A stretch of 64,000 nt of DNA from Spirochaetota bacterium (lineage in GTDB: Bacteria > Spirochaetota > UBA4802 > UBA5368). The position numbers and the translations under genes are program-made. The DNA lies in NCBI GenBank assembly GCA_035477215.1, contig DATIKU010000008.1, positions 96,533 through 160,532 of the forward strand, written 5' to 3'. Under the pieces are notes generated by a model that was not told the origin of the DNA, did no database searches, and saw only the letters and a list, made by a program, of their open reading frames with translations. Shown here in pieces: positions 8,478-17,070 of this stretch; positions within the stretch are counted from its first letter, which is position 1, and each line of letters begins with the position of its first letter.

Positions 8478-9464
8478 ATGCACATGGGGTTTGCCAATCT
8501 CGAGAGGTTTTTGTCCCGGCACGACAGGTTCATCATCTCCACGCACGAGAGCCCCGACGGCGACGGCCTTGGCGCCGAGATCGGCTTTCGCGAGATACTC
8601 ACCGTGATGGGCAGGGAGTCGGTCATACTGAATTCGGACCCGGTCCCCGACAAGTTTTCGTTCATCGACCCCGAACACGAAATCAATGTGTATGGCGATT
8701 CCACCGTCCTGACGTATCCGCTCGAGGAATACGCCGTTTTCGTACTGGATACCAACGATTTCGACAACGTGGGCTCCATCTTCGGAAAGCTCAGGGACAG
8801 GGTTAAAGAGGTCTTCATCATCGACCACCACGAGGGCGGCAAAGACAAGCTTGAATCGAACTTCATCAAGGTTGAAGCCTCGTCAACCTGCGAGATCATA
8901 TACACCCTCTTCGTTTATTTCGGCATGACCCCGAGCTCCAAGACCGCCCAGGCCATTTACGCCGGCATGCTCTTCGATACGGGCTCGTTCCGCTATCCCA
9001 AGACTACATCGGAGACCTTCAGGATCGCAGGGCGCCTCGTCGAGCTCGGCGCCGACCCGTTCAAATCGTACGAGCACATCTATGAAAACAATTCGCTGGC
9101 CAGCTTCGCCCTGCGCGCCATGATCCTTTCGACGATGGAGGTTCATCACGGCGGCAGGCTCATCGCGATGAAGCTTACGCCGGACATGATAGACAGGTCG
9201 GGGGCGAGCTTCTCGGAAGGCGAGCTTTCGATCAACATGCCGCTCACCGTTCACGGGGTCGTCGCCAGCGTACTGGTCAAACAGGATTCGAGCGGCCCCG
9301 TAAAGGTGAGCCTGCGCACCAAGGGCGATTACGACGTGGCGGAAATCGCCATAGCGAACGGTGGCGGCGGGCACAAAAACGCCGCGGGCTACAAGTCCGT
9401 CCTCCCGCTCGAGGAGGCCTTCCGCAAGGCGATCGGCGATATGGAGGGGTTTTTCCGGGACTAA
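8478..9464 (+). CDS. DHH-family phosphoesterase (NrnA-like)
   Basis: 328 residues in the DHH/DHHA1 layout: ISTHESPDGDGLGAEIGF (metal site I), FVLDTNDFDNVG, IIDHHEGG (the DHH motif) and IYAGMLFDTGSFRYPKT in the N-terminal half. The C-terminal DHHA1 domain ends in GGGGHKNAAG. NrnA-type enzymes degrade nano-RNA oligonucleotides and/or dephosphorylate pAp using manganese; c-di-nucleotide specificity is also possible in this family. It follows glyQ by 6 bp and probably shares its transcript. It converges on the minus-strand ParB-like gene with a 4-bp overlap of 3' ends. Confidence 0.88.
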   Translation: MHMGFANLERFLSRHDRFIISTHESPDGDGLGAEIGFREILTVMGRESVILNSDPVPDKFSFIDPEHEINVYGDSTVLTYPLEEYAVFVLDTNDFDNVGSIFGKLRDRVKEVFIIDHHEGGKDKLESNFIKVEASSTCEIIYTLFVYFGMTPSSKTAQAIYAGMLFDTGSFRYPKTTSETFRIAGRLVELGADPFKSYEHIYENNSLASFALRAMILSTMEVHHGGRLIAMKLTPDMIDRSGASFSEGELSINMPLTVHGVVASVLVKQDSSGPVKVSLRTKGDYDVAEIAIANGGGGHKNAAGYKSVLPLEEAFRKAIGDMEGFFRD

Positions 9465-10399
9465 AGCAGACCGATCAGCTTTTCAATCTTCCGGGCATCG
9501 ATGCCCGAAAGCCTTCCGCGTATGGAATCCTCATCGTCTCCGCGACCGAACCGTATGGTAAGCGACACGCCCCCCCCTTCGAAGTACGGCGGAATACTCA
9601 CCGAACAGCCCCCGCGTTCGATCTCCGCGGAAATTTGCCCGGCATTCTCTTTCATCTCCGAATAGGCCGGATATCTCAGGGAATACACGGCGTCGTGAAG
9701 CAGCTGTTCGTCCCTCCGGCGGTCCCCGGTCTCCGGCGCCGGCAGCGCGAGCACGGGGGCGAGCGTTCCGTCCCTTCTCAGGATGTCCGACATCATCTCC
9801 ACGACGTCCCTGAAGACGTTGACGCGAATGCCCGCGTCGTCGACCCTGCCGGCCAGAAACTCGTGCGCCTCGGCCGGGAGCCCCAGGAGGCCCTTTATCA
9901 CCTTGAAGCCGATGTCGCGAAGATCGATGTAGTCTCTCAAGCGCCGGGGGAGTCTCATAACGGACCCGGCCGTTTCGGCCGAGGCGAACTCCACGGGGAT
10001 CTCGAGGCCGTGCCGGACCGTCCGCGAAAGTTCCGCTTCTCCAAGCCCCAGCATGCGGAGTATTTCCGCCATCCTCATCCTGCCCACGGGCCCCGCCTCA
10101 TTGCGGCTGCATTTCAACACCGCACGGGCCCTGTAGGCCGCGGGATCTATCTCATCCACGACGGCCGCGTCGAACGTTTCGATGCCGGCGCGCACGAGCG
10201 CCGCAAGACGGTTGTGACCGAAAACCGGAACAAGGCGCCCGGCCTCCCTTAAAAAAACCGGGCTTTCGAGCAGGCCGAAGCATTCTATTGATCTCACAAG
10301 CCCCTCGATGGGGCGCTTCCGCGATACGCGGTAGGTGGCGTTTAGAAAATCGACCCCGGCCAGGGAAACGGGGCGGACAGCGCCGAAAACGCTCTCCAT
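9461..10399 (-). CDS. ParB-like (ParB/sulfiredoxin fold) protein
   Basis: 312 residues. Residues about 12-90 look like a ParB N-terminal domain: a strand leading into PIEGLVRSIECFGLLESPVFL and then VPVFGHNRLAALVRAG, the position of the GERRxRA nucleotide-binding motif of partition ParB. The two Glu/Arg residues of that motif are His/Asn here, as in non-partition ParBc proteins. No parA, parS-like repeats or clear central helix-turn-helix are seen, so a chromosome-partition role is not supported. It is the last gene of the 18.8-9.5 kb minus-strand cluster, 2 bp after the TPR gene. Confidence 0.65.
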   Translation of the reverse strand: MESVFGAVRPVSLAGVDFLNATYRVSRKRPIEGLVRSIECFGLLESPVFLREAGRLVPVFGHNRLAALVRAGIETFDAAVVDEIDPAAYRARAVLKCSRNEAGPVGRMRMAEILRMLGLGEAELSRTVRHGLEIPVEFASAETAGSVMRLPRRLRDYIDLRDIGFKVIKGLLGLPAEAHEFLAGRVDDAGIRVNVFRDVVEMMSDILRRDGTLAPVLALPAPETGDRRRDEQLLHDAVYSLRYPAYSEMKENAGQISAEIERGGCSVSIPPYFEGGGVSLTIRFGRGDDEDSIRGRLSGIDARKIEKLIGLL

Positions 10400-10401
10400 G
10401 C

Positions 10402-11970
10402 TCAGAGTATTCCTTTCAGGTATTCGTCGAGCTCGTCGGGATACACCACCATGACCTTCTGCAACTTGCCGAGGTTGTTCTTGGCGGGCTCGGTCAGGTC
10501 GACGGTGGTGACGAAAAGGCCCTGTTTTACCTTGAAATCGTTTATGGCCTGGGCGAAATTCCGGAGCGGTATCTCGCCCACCATGGTCTTGGTCCAGCGC
10601 CGGAACCAGACGAGCACCTTCTCTTTCGTTGCGTTCGAGGTGGCCATAAAATCAACCCCGTCCGCTTCGCGGTAGGTCTGCAGTATCTGTTCGACCCGGT
10701 ACCCCATCTTCGTGATCACCCTGCTCGCCATGATGCGGAAATTCTCCGTATCAAGCTTCACGAGCTTTTCGAGCCTGTCCCCGGTGCTCGCCGCCAGGCG
10801 CGTCTCGCCTTCACCCTCGCGCGGGAAGCCGATGCGCGTCGTAACCATAATGCTTTTAATATCCAGGGGCCTGTCGCTCTTCAACCCGCAGATGTCCCAT
10901 ATAAAACTTGGTGGAAATGCGCCGGCGATCCAGTCATCCACCCCGTCCATTACCGAGGCTTCGAAGTCGTCTCGGGACTGCCGATACCCGCTGTCCATTT
11001 CCCGTCGCAGCATGGTCACCAGACGGTTGATCTCGTTATAGGTCTTGTCGATACGGTACAGCTCATTCCAGTATTCGTAGGCCTTGTTGACCTGCTCGGC
11101 CCTGATGCACGCGTATCCAAGGTCGTAAAGAGCGAGCATGATCTCGCTCTGCGAATCGTTTTCGCGGGCCGTCTGCAGCAGTTCCTCGAAGCACTTTACC
11201 GCCTCGTCGCTCTTTTTAGACTGTGCCTTAAGGAAGGCGAGGAGCCGTCTGGCTACGTACCGCACCTCGAATTCCTGGGCCCTGTCCGCGATCGCGGAGG
11301 CATGGGGGATCGCCTGTTTGAAGTCCCTCTTTCTCTGCAGCGCGAACGCCATGGCCAGGTTCGCCGCATCGGAGTTCGGACGCAGGGCCAGGGCGGATTT
11401 GAAATAATTGATGGCCTCGTTGGTCTTCTGGTTCTGATAACTCGTAATGCCGGCCCCGAAAAAAACCTCAAAATCGTCCCTGCTTATCTTAACCAGGCGG
11501 TCGAAATGCTTCTGGGCGAAATCGAACTCCTCCTGCCCCATGGCGATAAAAGCGACATGATAGAGAGCCTCGGCATCGGCCGGATAGTGACCGAGTATTT
11601 CGAGATACCCGCGGAAGGCCTTTTCGACATCGTCCCGGAGGTAGTAGGCATGGGCGAGTTTTTTTTGAACGTCAAGCGGCTCTATTTCGTAGGTAAACTT
11701 GCCTATTCTCAGCAGTTCCTCGAACTGGATTATGGCCTGGTCTATCTCGTTCAGCCCCATGTAAAGTCCGGCCAGCCGATAATGCGCTGTCGGGTCGCCG
11801 GGACGGTTTTCCAGAACCTTCCGATATTCGAGGACCGATTCCTTCAGCATCCCCTGCTTTTCAAACAGCTCGGCCCTTCGAACGGGATCGAATTTTGGCC
11901 TGATGTAGACCAGATAATACCCGACCACACCCAGACCGCCGAGAATGATAAGGATGAAGGTAATAAGCAT
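10402..11970 (-). CDS. Membrane-anchored TPR protein with Mrr-like C-terminal domain
   Basis: 522 residues. One N-terminal transmembrane helix (about 2-22) is followed by about eight tetratricopeptide units (about 30-330; for example GMLKESVLEYRKVLENRPGD and NEAINYFKSALALRPNSDAA). The last 125 residues resemble an Mrr-type restriction-endonuclease fold: MGYRVEQILQTYREADGVDF, KVLVWFRRW, KQGLFVTT and PDELDEYL. The usual catalytic QxK after the central strand reads WFR, so nuclease activity is doubtful. A paralogue with the same layout lies at 17071-18429. It is 26 bp after the glycosidase-like gene and 2 bp before the ParB-like gene. Confidence 0.75.
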   Translation of the reverse strand: MLITFILIILGGLGVVGYYLVYIRPKFDPVRRAELFEKQGMLKESVLEYRKVLENRPGDPTAHYRLAGLYMGLNEIDQAIIQFEELLRIGKFTYEIEPLDVQKKLAHAYYLRDDVEKAFRGYLEILGHYPADAEALYHVAFIAMGQEEFDFAQKHFDRLVKISRDDFEVFFGAGITSYQNQKTNEAINYFKSALALRPNSDAANLAMAFALQRKRDFKQAIPHASAIADRAQEFEVRYVARRLLAFLKAQSKKSDEAVKCFEELLQTARENDSQSEIMLALYDLGYACIRAEQVNKAYEYWNELYRIDKTYNEINRLVTMLRREMDSGYRQSRDDFEASVMDGVDDWIAGAFPPSFIWDICGLKSDRPLDIKSIMVTTRIGFPREGEGETRLAASTGDRLEKLVKLDTENFRIMASRVITKMGYRVEQILQTYREADGVDFMATSNATKEKVLVWFRRWTKTMVGEIPLRNFAQAINDFKVKQGLFVTTVDLTEPAKNNLGKLQKVMVVYPDELDEYLKGIL

Positions 11971-11996
11971 TTTTCAGGTACCCGTTTCCGCCCGGC

Positions 11997-14252
11997 TCAG
12001 CGAAAAAATTTCACGATGGTAGGCCAGCCGTTGATAGTTACGGCGCTTCCGAAGTCCTTTTTGATGACGAAATCGCTCTCCTGCCTGATTTTCGCCCTGA
12101 ATGGCAGGTTGATCATGATCTCGGGCGGTACGAATTTCGGCAGATCGATGAACCTGTACTGCACCTCGCTGCCCGAGGAGACAACCCTGAAGCTTATCGG
12201 GCCGAAGCGCGACGGAGCATCCTGCACCACGATCTCCGACCCCGGGCGGAACCACTCCGCACGCGGCGACGGCAGCACATCAAGCCGGTTCTCGAAGTCC
12301 ATAAACAGCATGTTTCGCAGCGCCAGGGCGAATGCCGCCATCGCCTCGACGGAATCGCCGTCGCCCATTAACCCGGCGCCCGAACCGGGGTGCAGTATCT
12401 CCTGCAGCGAGAAGCGCTTCCCGCCCCTGCTTATAAATTCGCGCATAAGGTCGTAATACCGCATGTCGCGGCAAAAGATGAGGTTCGAGGCGAACAGGAA
12501 GGACAGCACCGAATCCCAGCCTCCGAGCGCCCTGACATAGAGCGGCACGCCGCCGTAGAGTTCTGTCAATCCGCCGACCATCGAGCCGAGGTCGTCCGCG
12601 GAGAGTTCCTCAATCCTGAAGGGAAAGCCGGCCGCGGCCATATATCCGGCCGCCCCGCCGCCGTCCAGGCGCGGGTCGTGGCTGCCGGACACGGGCTTTC
12701 CTTCTCCACCGGGAAACATTGTGCGGACCTCCACGGCTATGATGCCGCCCAGCCGTTTCACCTCCTTCGCAAACCTGTTTTCGTCGCCAAAAAGTCCCAT
12801 ACAGCGCGCGAGATAGGAATACTGGCGAAGCGCGTTACAGATCAACACCAGGTCGTACAGGTGAGGCGAAGCCAAGAGATAAAAGCCGAGGGAGTTGCCT
12901 CCCTCGCGCCATAAGACCGATTTAATGCCGCTGGAATAATCGCACAGGGATCCGGCCGCTGCTTTTAGCGCCGCATAACCCTTTCGGAGGAAATCCATGT
13001 CCCGTGAATGGATGAAGCAGTCCGCGAACGCCGAAATAAGGTACGCAACGCCGATAATCCGATCAAACGACGGCTCGGCAATCCCCTCAAAATGCGGCAT
13101 GACCGAACGGATCATTCCCTCGACCTCCGAATGGTACCCCATCCGGTTGCACGAACAGACCATGAGGCACAGGCGCTTCATCGCCACGGTATCGAAATTG
13201 CGTCTTTGCGGCCCGGTTTCGCGGTTGATAGCATTGAGCAGGGAAAGCTTGGCCGCGTAAAGCCAGCGCACAACCGGCTCCTCGGGAAAGGAAACGGTGA
13301 TCCCGCTTTTTATCCTTAGACCGGCGAAAACGGCGAATTCCTCGGCCGCGCGCGCGAAATTTAACCGCGAAGGTGCTATGGCATTTTTGCGCGAAAGACT
13401 GATCCGGATGTGGATCTTTCGCGCGCCTTTCTGAAGAACGTACCCCAACGCAAGCGTCGCCATGCCGAACTCGCACGAAACTTTAAACGCATCACGCGAG
13501 CCCTCGACCGGCTTCAGGTCGCCGGAGTGGCCGGCGCCGGTCGTAACGAAATCAGGCTTCGCCTCCATCACCGCGCGTTCTGAACCGTCTATCCTCACCG
13601 TTCGCGAGTCCCTTCTGTATTCGATTTCGCCGACCGTACCAAGCGTGGTTGTGTCATACGGTCGAAACGCCACCAGGAGCATCGCACCCTCGGACTTTTG
13701 GGGGAGGAAGCACTCGAGCGCGACAATGGCCTCGTCGACACCCGTGCGCGCCCCGAACACCGTCTGTGTCAGGTTGAATTCCTTTTCCTTCCACTCGGTT
13801 TTAATAATGGAGGTAAGCGGATCCCGTTCCTGCGCGATCCCGCCGGCAAGCTCCTGCGGCCTGAATATCCGCCGACGGGCGATGACCCAGATTTCGACCG
13901 ACCATCCGGCATAGGTGGGGGAAAGCATGCCCGATGGATCGATCCGAACTGCGTCGCTCGAAAGAAAGTTGGTAAAATACAACCAGTCCCTGTTGGAATG
14001 ATTGGCGAGCTGAGGCGGCAGTATTCCGCTCCCTGAAATGGAAGCGCCGTCCGCGAGCCGGTTTACCCAGTACGGCCAGCGGTACGACGAAAACCTCTGA
14101 AAGAGAAGATAATTCCGAATGCCCGCGCCGATACCCGCCGTCATCGAGACGAGCTTGTCGCGGTCGACGAAAGCGGGAACGTCACCCGCGAAGCCCTCGC
14201 CGACGGCGATTCGGGGCTTCTCGCGCCTCCGGAAAATCCCTTTAATGCTCAT
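11997..14252 (-). CDS. Large protein with six-hairpin glycosidase-like features
   Basis: 751 residues, no signal peptide. The first about 290 residues are beta-rich and the middle (about 330-640) is helical, with aromatic-rich segments such as SVLWREGGNSLGFYLLASPH and repeated helix pairs. This is the order seen in GH15/GH63/GH94-like enzymes (beta-sandwich then alpha/alpha barrel). No catalytic acid pair can be assigned with confidence. Residues 600-751 return to beta structure. It lies 16 bp after the STAS gene and 26 bp before a TPR gene, so it is probably co-expressed with them. Function unknown. Confidence 0.5.
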   Translation of the reverse strand: MSIKGIFRRREKPRIAVGEGFAGDVPAFVDRDKLVSMTAGIGAGIRNYLLFQRFSSYRWPYWVNRLADGASISGSGILPPQLANHSNRDWLYFTNFLSSDAVRIDPSGMLSPTYAGWSVEIWVIARRRIFRPQELAGGIAQERDPLTSIIKTEWKEKEFNLTQTVFGARTGVDEAIVALECFLPQKSEGAMLLVAFRPYDTTTLGTVGEIEYRRDSRTVRIDGSERAVMEAKPDFVTTGAGHSGDLKPVEGSRDAFKVSCEFGMATLALGYVLQKGARKIHIRISLSRKNAIAPSRLNFARAAEEFAVFAGLRIKSGITVSFPEEPVVRWLYAAKLSLLNAINRETGPQRRNFDTVAMKRLCLMVCSCNRMGYHSEVEGMIRSVMPHFEGIAEPSFDRIIGVAYLISAFADCFIHSRDMDFLRKGYAALKAAAGSLCDYSSGIKSVLWREGGNSLGFYLLASPHLYDLVLICNALRQYSYLARCMGLFGDENRFAKEVKRLGGIIAVEVRTMFPGGEGKPVSGSHDPRLDGGGAAGYMAAAGFPFRIEELSADDLGSMVGGLTELYGGVPLYVRALGGWDSVLSFLFASNLIFCRDMRYYDLMREFISRGGKRFSLQEILHPGSGAGLMGDGDSVEAMAAFALALRNMLFMDFENRLDVLPSPRAEWFRPGSEIVVQDAPSRFGPISFRVVSSGSEVQYRFIDLPKFVPPEIMINLPFRAKIRQESDFVIKKDFGSAVTINGWPTIVKFFR

Positions 14253-14268
14253 TTGAATGAACCCCGGG

Positions 14269-14604
14269 TCAGAAATGCCTGAGCGCTTCTTCCTCCGTTT
14301 CGTACACTTCGAACATATCCATGAGTTCCACGACCTCGAATATCTTCTTGACCGAGTTGTTCATGTTGCAGAGCACAAGCTTGCGCTTCGATTCCTTGAG
14401 CGCCCTCATGGTGGAAACGAAGATCCTCAGGCCCGAACTGCTCATGTATTCCACCTGTCCCAGGTTGAGGAGCAGGCTGCTCTGCGCTTCCTGTTCGATT
14501 ATCCTGTTGATTTCCTTCTCCACATCGGCGGACACATGGACATCAAGTTTCCCGTGCAGATAAATTACGATGACGTTACCGACTTTTCTGGTTTTAAGAT
14601 CCAT
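14269..14604 (-). CDS. STAS-domain anti-anti-sigma factor (SpoIIAA-like)
   Basis: 111 residues forming one STAS domain: VIVIYLHGKLDVHVSADVEKEI, LLLNLGQVEYMSSSGLRIFVS and RKLVLCNMNNSVKKIFEVVEL. The MSSSGL loop holds the serine that a partner anti-sigma kinase phosphorylates in SpoIIAA/RsbV proteins. No kinase (SpoIIAB/RsbW) or sigma gene is adjacent; a SpoIIE-type phosphatase that could act on such a protein is at 59940-61205. A GGGG-containing ribosome site precedes the ATG. It belongs to the 18.8-9.5 kb cluster. Confidence 0.93.
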   Translation of the reverse strand: MDLKTRKVGNVIVIYLHGKLDVHVSADVEKEINRIIEQEAQSSLLLNLGQVEYMSSSGLRIFVSTMRALKESKRKLVLCNMNNSVKKIFEVVELMDMFEVYETEEEALRHF

Positions 14605-14715
14605 TTACCCCTCCCCGATTTCAACCGGCCATCCGCGAAACCGGAACGACCCGGACTCCCCAGGCGAAGTCCAGGGGACCCGTTTCTCCGGCTTTCGTGA
14701 TCCCCGGCAGTTAGC

Positions 14716-15162
14716 TCACTCTTCGCCCGAACGGGCGAACTTTCTCGTAATCGCAAGCGCCGCCGCCGTAACGACAAGCACAACCGAAAACATCACCCCC
14801 AGCGCCACCGCCAGCGGATGCTGATACTCCAGCCCGTTTTTGATAAGAACCCATGACGCCATAAGCGGAAACAAAATTCCCGTGAAATAAACCAGCCCCC
14901 TGTACCTGAGCGGGTCGAAGAGCGGCAGCACCATCGACGCTCCCGCTGCAAAAACCATCGCCGCGAAGCCCCGTGTGACAAAATAAAGGGGCGCGACGAA
15001 GGCGTCGTATTTTATCTGGTTAAACCAGTCCTCGGCCAGCGGCAGACCCAGGAGTGAGCCGAGAAAAAGCGGCGACAGATAAAACGCGATGCCGGCGGTG
15101 ATATATAACACACCGCTGACCAGAATAACCACCTGCAGGATGTTCGTCAGCTTCGAACGCAT
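14716..15162 (-). CDS. Four-helix membrane protein of unknown function
   Basis: 148 residues from the ATG at 15162, which has AGGAGAG just upstream; an in-frame start at 15207 lacks this. Four hydrophobic segments are visible (about residues 6-30, 45-70, 78-98 and 110-135), with the cytosolic tail ending in basic and acidic residues (ITRKFARSGEE). The pattern resembles DUF4345-type small membrane proteins, but I do not recognise a specific family. It lies between the cNMP/patatin fusion gene (66 bp upstream) and the STAS gene (111 bp downstream) on the same strand. Confidence 0.7.
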   Translation of the reverse strand: MRSKLTNILQVVILVSGVLYITAGIAFYLSPLFLGSLLGLPLAEDWFNQIKYDAFVAPLYFVTRGFAAMVFAAGASMVLPLFDPLRYRGLVYFTGILFPLMASWVLIKNGLEYQHPLAVALGVMFSVVLVVTAAALAITRKFARSGEE

Positions 15163-15228
15163 CGACCTCTCCTTAATCCTTTTTCCGCACCGAATACCGC
15201 GCCGCAACGGCCGGCCACCCCGTTTATA

Positions 15229-17055
15229 CTACAAACCGCGCTCCTTCAACAATTTATTCGAAATCTCGTCCGAAAGTTCCAGTATTTTTTTCAAATTGTA
15301 CTCGCTTTCGTCGATTTCAATCACGATGTTTTTCGATGGAATACCGCCCGGATGGCCTTCCGGCAGCAAAAGAGAGCAATGGTCCAGATACCGGTCGTAA
15401 AATCTTAAAACCCGTTTGTCGCGGAACCGGAGCCTGCCCCTGTTTCGCACCGAAACCGAGAGTATCTCGTCCACGTCGGTACGGAGCAGATCCTCGGGAC
15501 GCACTCTTCTCCTCGGAAAGCCCGAATGATACAGACTCCCGGCAATCTCCACCGATTCGCATACCGGATTGAGCATAAAAGAGGCCGCTATACATTCCGC
15601 AAGGCCGCCCGTACTGAAGACGCGAACGCCTTCCCCGCGCTCGTCCGCCAGCATGGCCGCGGGCAGGCTCCTGAACATCTCGATCCGGGCCGAACCGGCC
15701 AGTTCGCGGGCATGGCGGGCCGCTCCCGCGCTCTTGATTACGAACTCGTCGGGGAAGGTGATATCGAGCATGGCGTTGATGCGTTCCTCCGAAAAAAAAG
15801 ACTCCACAGCCCGCAGGAAGGATTCTTCGTTCTCCATCAACGCGAAAAGCGCGGCAAGGCAGTAGCTCATACCGGATGAATAGATGAGGTCCACTTTCCC
15901 GCCGGAGCGCTGGAAGGCCGCGAGAAAACCCGCATAGGCCACGGAATCGGCGAGCCTCGTCTCGAGCACCATGCCCCGCTTCCTGCCCTGTATGAACTCC
16001 ATGAACTCCGCGGCGTTCTCGCCGCCGATGCGCTCCCTCAGCGCCTCGTGCGCGGGGACCTTTTTCGTAACGCCCAGGTCTTCGAGAATTATCCCGCCTT
16101 CGAATGAACGCGCGGAGCGCGCGTGGAACGCGTTGAGCGTGTACAGCACCCGCTGCCCCTCGCGAAGGCCGGAGTCGAGCAGCGGATAGAGCGACCGCCG
16201 CTCCTTCGGGCGCGTAACAATCGGGAAGATGACGTCGGACAAATCGAAGACCCTGTCGCGCAGCGCGTCGTCGCGCCCGGACAGGTCGATGACGATAAAC
16301 CGGTACTCCCGCGACAGCGCGAAAAGGATCGGGGAGAGTATTTCGGGATTGACCCGCACCCTGGATCCAAAGGCAATGTTCATAAGAGAGAGGTTGTCAT
16401 CGACCGGTTCGATACGCTCGTTAATAAACAAATCGGCGGCAAGGTCTTCCTCGTCCTTCTGCGATACGGCCGTCGTGATCTTTCTTTCAAAGATATTGAA
16501 GACCGAGTCGCCGGTATACGACACATCGAGGATTATCGTCTTTCCCTCGCGGGCGCAGCAGAGGCCGAGAAAGGACGAGAGAATCGACTTCCCCGAACCG
16601 TCCGTCCGGCCGAAAACGGTTATGATCCGCGCCGCCCTGCCGCCGTACTTTTTCGCCACGGACGAGGGTTCGAATCCCATCGCGCCGACGGCGCGCAGAT
16701 ATCCACGCATGGCCTTGTAGGAATTAAGGAAAAAACGGTAAATGCTTTTTACCTCGAACACGAAGAGTGATGAATCCACGAGCGCCCGCACCTGCCCGCG
16801 ATGGCGGTTCTGCGTAAAGGGGATGTCGCCGAAGAACGAGCCCGACGCCATGCAGACGACCTCGCCCCGTCCGGGGGCTTCCATCTCGAAGAGACCCGTT
16901 ATCACTACGCCGAAGGAGTTGTCCTTTCCGGGATCGAAAATCTTTCCGCGCTTTACGTTTACAACGCGCCCGGCACCGCGGAGGAGCCTGATTTCTTCGT
17001 CCCTGCAATGCCGGAAGAGGGGAATGTCACTCAGGATATGATCGATAAAATCCAT
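15229..17055 (-). CDS. cNMP-binding / P-loop ATPase / degenerate patatin-like fusion protein
   Basis: 608 residues in three parts. Residues 1-125 form a cyclic-nucleotide-binding-type domain (IPLFRHCRDEEIRLL; GSFFGDIPFTQNRHRGQVRA). Residues 143-350 hold a ParA/MinD-like P-loop domain with Walker A GRTDGSGKS (149-157) and IVIDLSG as the Walker B strand. Residues 360-560 align with patatin phospholipases (SVAYAGFLAAFQRSG; IYSSGMSYCLAAL). The GTSMG nucleophile elbow reads SSGMS (Gly395 in place of Ser), the oxyanion glycines are missing and the DGG triad reads HSG (510-512). The cNMP plus patatin pairing recalls neuropathy-target-esterase relatives, but here the lipase is predicted dead. It is 15 bp after the upstream TPR gene. 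Confidence 0.75.
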   Translation of the reverse strand: MDFIDHILSDIPLFRHCRDEEIRLLRGAGRVVNVKRGKIFDPGKDNSFGVVITGLFEMEAPGRGEVVCMASGSFFGDIPFTQNRHRGQVRALVDSSLFVFEVKSIYRFFLNSYKAMRGYLRAVGAMGFEPSSVAKKYGGRAARIITVFGRTDGSGKSILSSFLGLCCAREGKTIILDVSYTGDSVFNIFERKITTAVSQKDEEDLAADLFINERIEPVDDNLSLMNIAFGSRVRVNPEILSPILFALSREYRFIVIDLSGRDDALRDRVFDLSDVIFPIVTRPKERRSLYPLLDSGLREGQRVLYTLNAFHARSARSFEGGIILEDLGVTKKVPAHEALRERIGGENAAEFMEFIQGRKRGMVLETRLADSVAYAGFLAAFQRSGGKVDLIYSSGMSYCLAALFALMENEESFLRAVESFFSEERINAMLDITFPDEFVIKSAGAARHARELAGSARIEMFRSLPAAMLADERGEGVRVFSTGGLAECIAASFMLNPVCESVEIAGSLYHSGFPRRRVRPEDLLRTDVDEILSVSVRNRGRLRFRDKRVLRFYDRYLDHCSLLLPEGHPGGIPSKNIVIEIDESEYNLKKILELSDEISNKLLKERGL

Positions 17056-17070
17056 TCGCCGTTTCGCTTT

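Noticed and set aside
10288..12456. A 722-codon plus-strand open frame opposite the TPR gene
   Set aside because: Antisense artefact across a clear TPR-Mrr gene and its neighbours; no motif or ribosome site.
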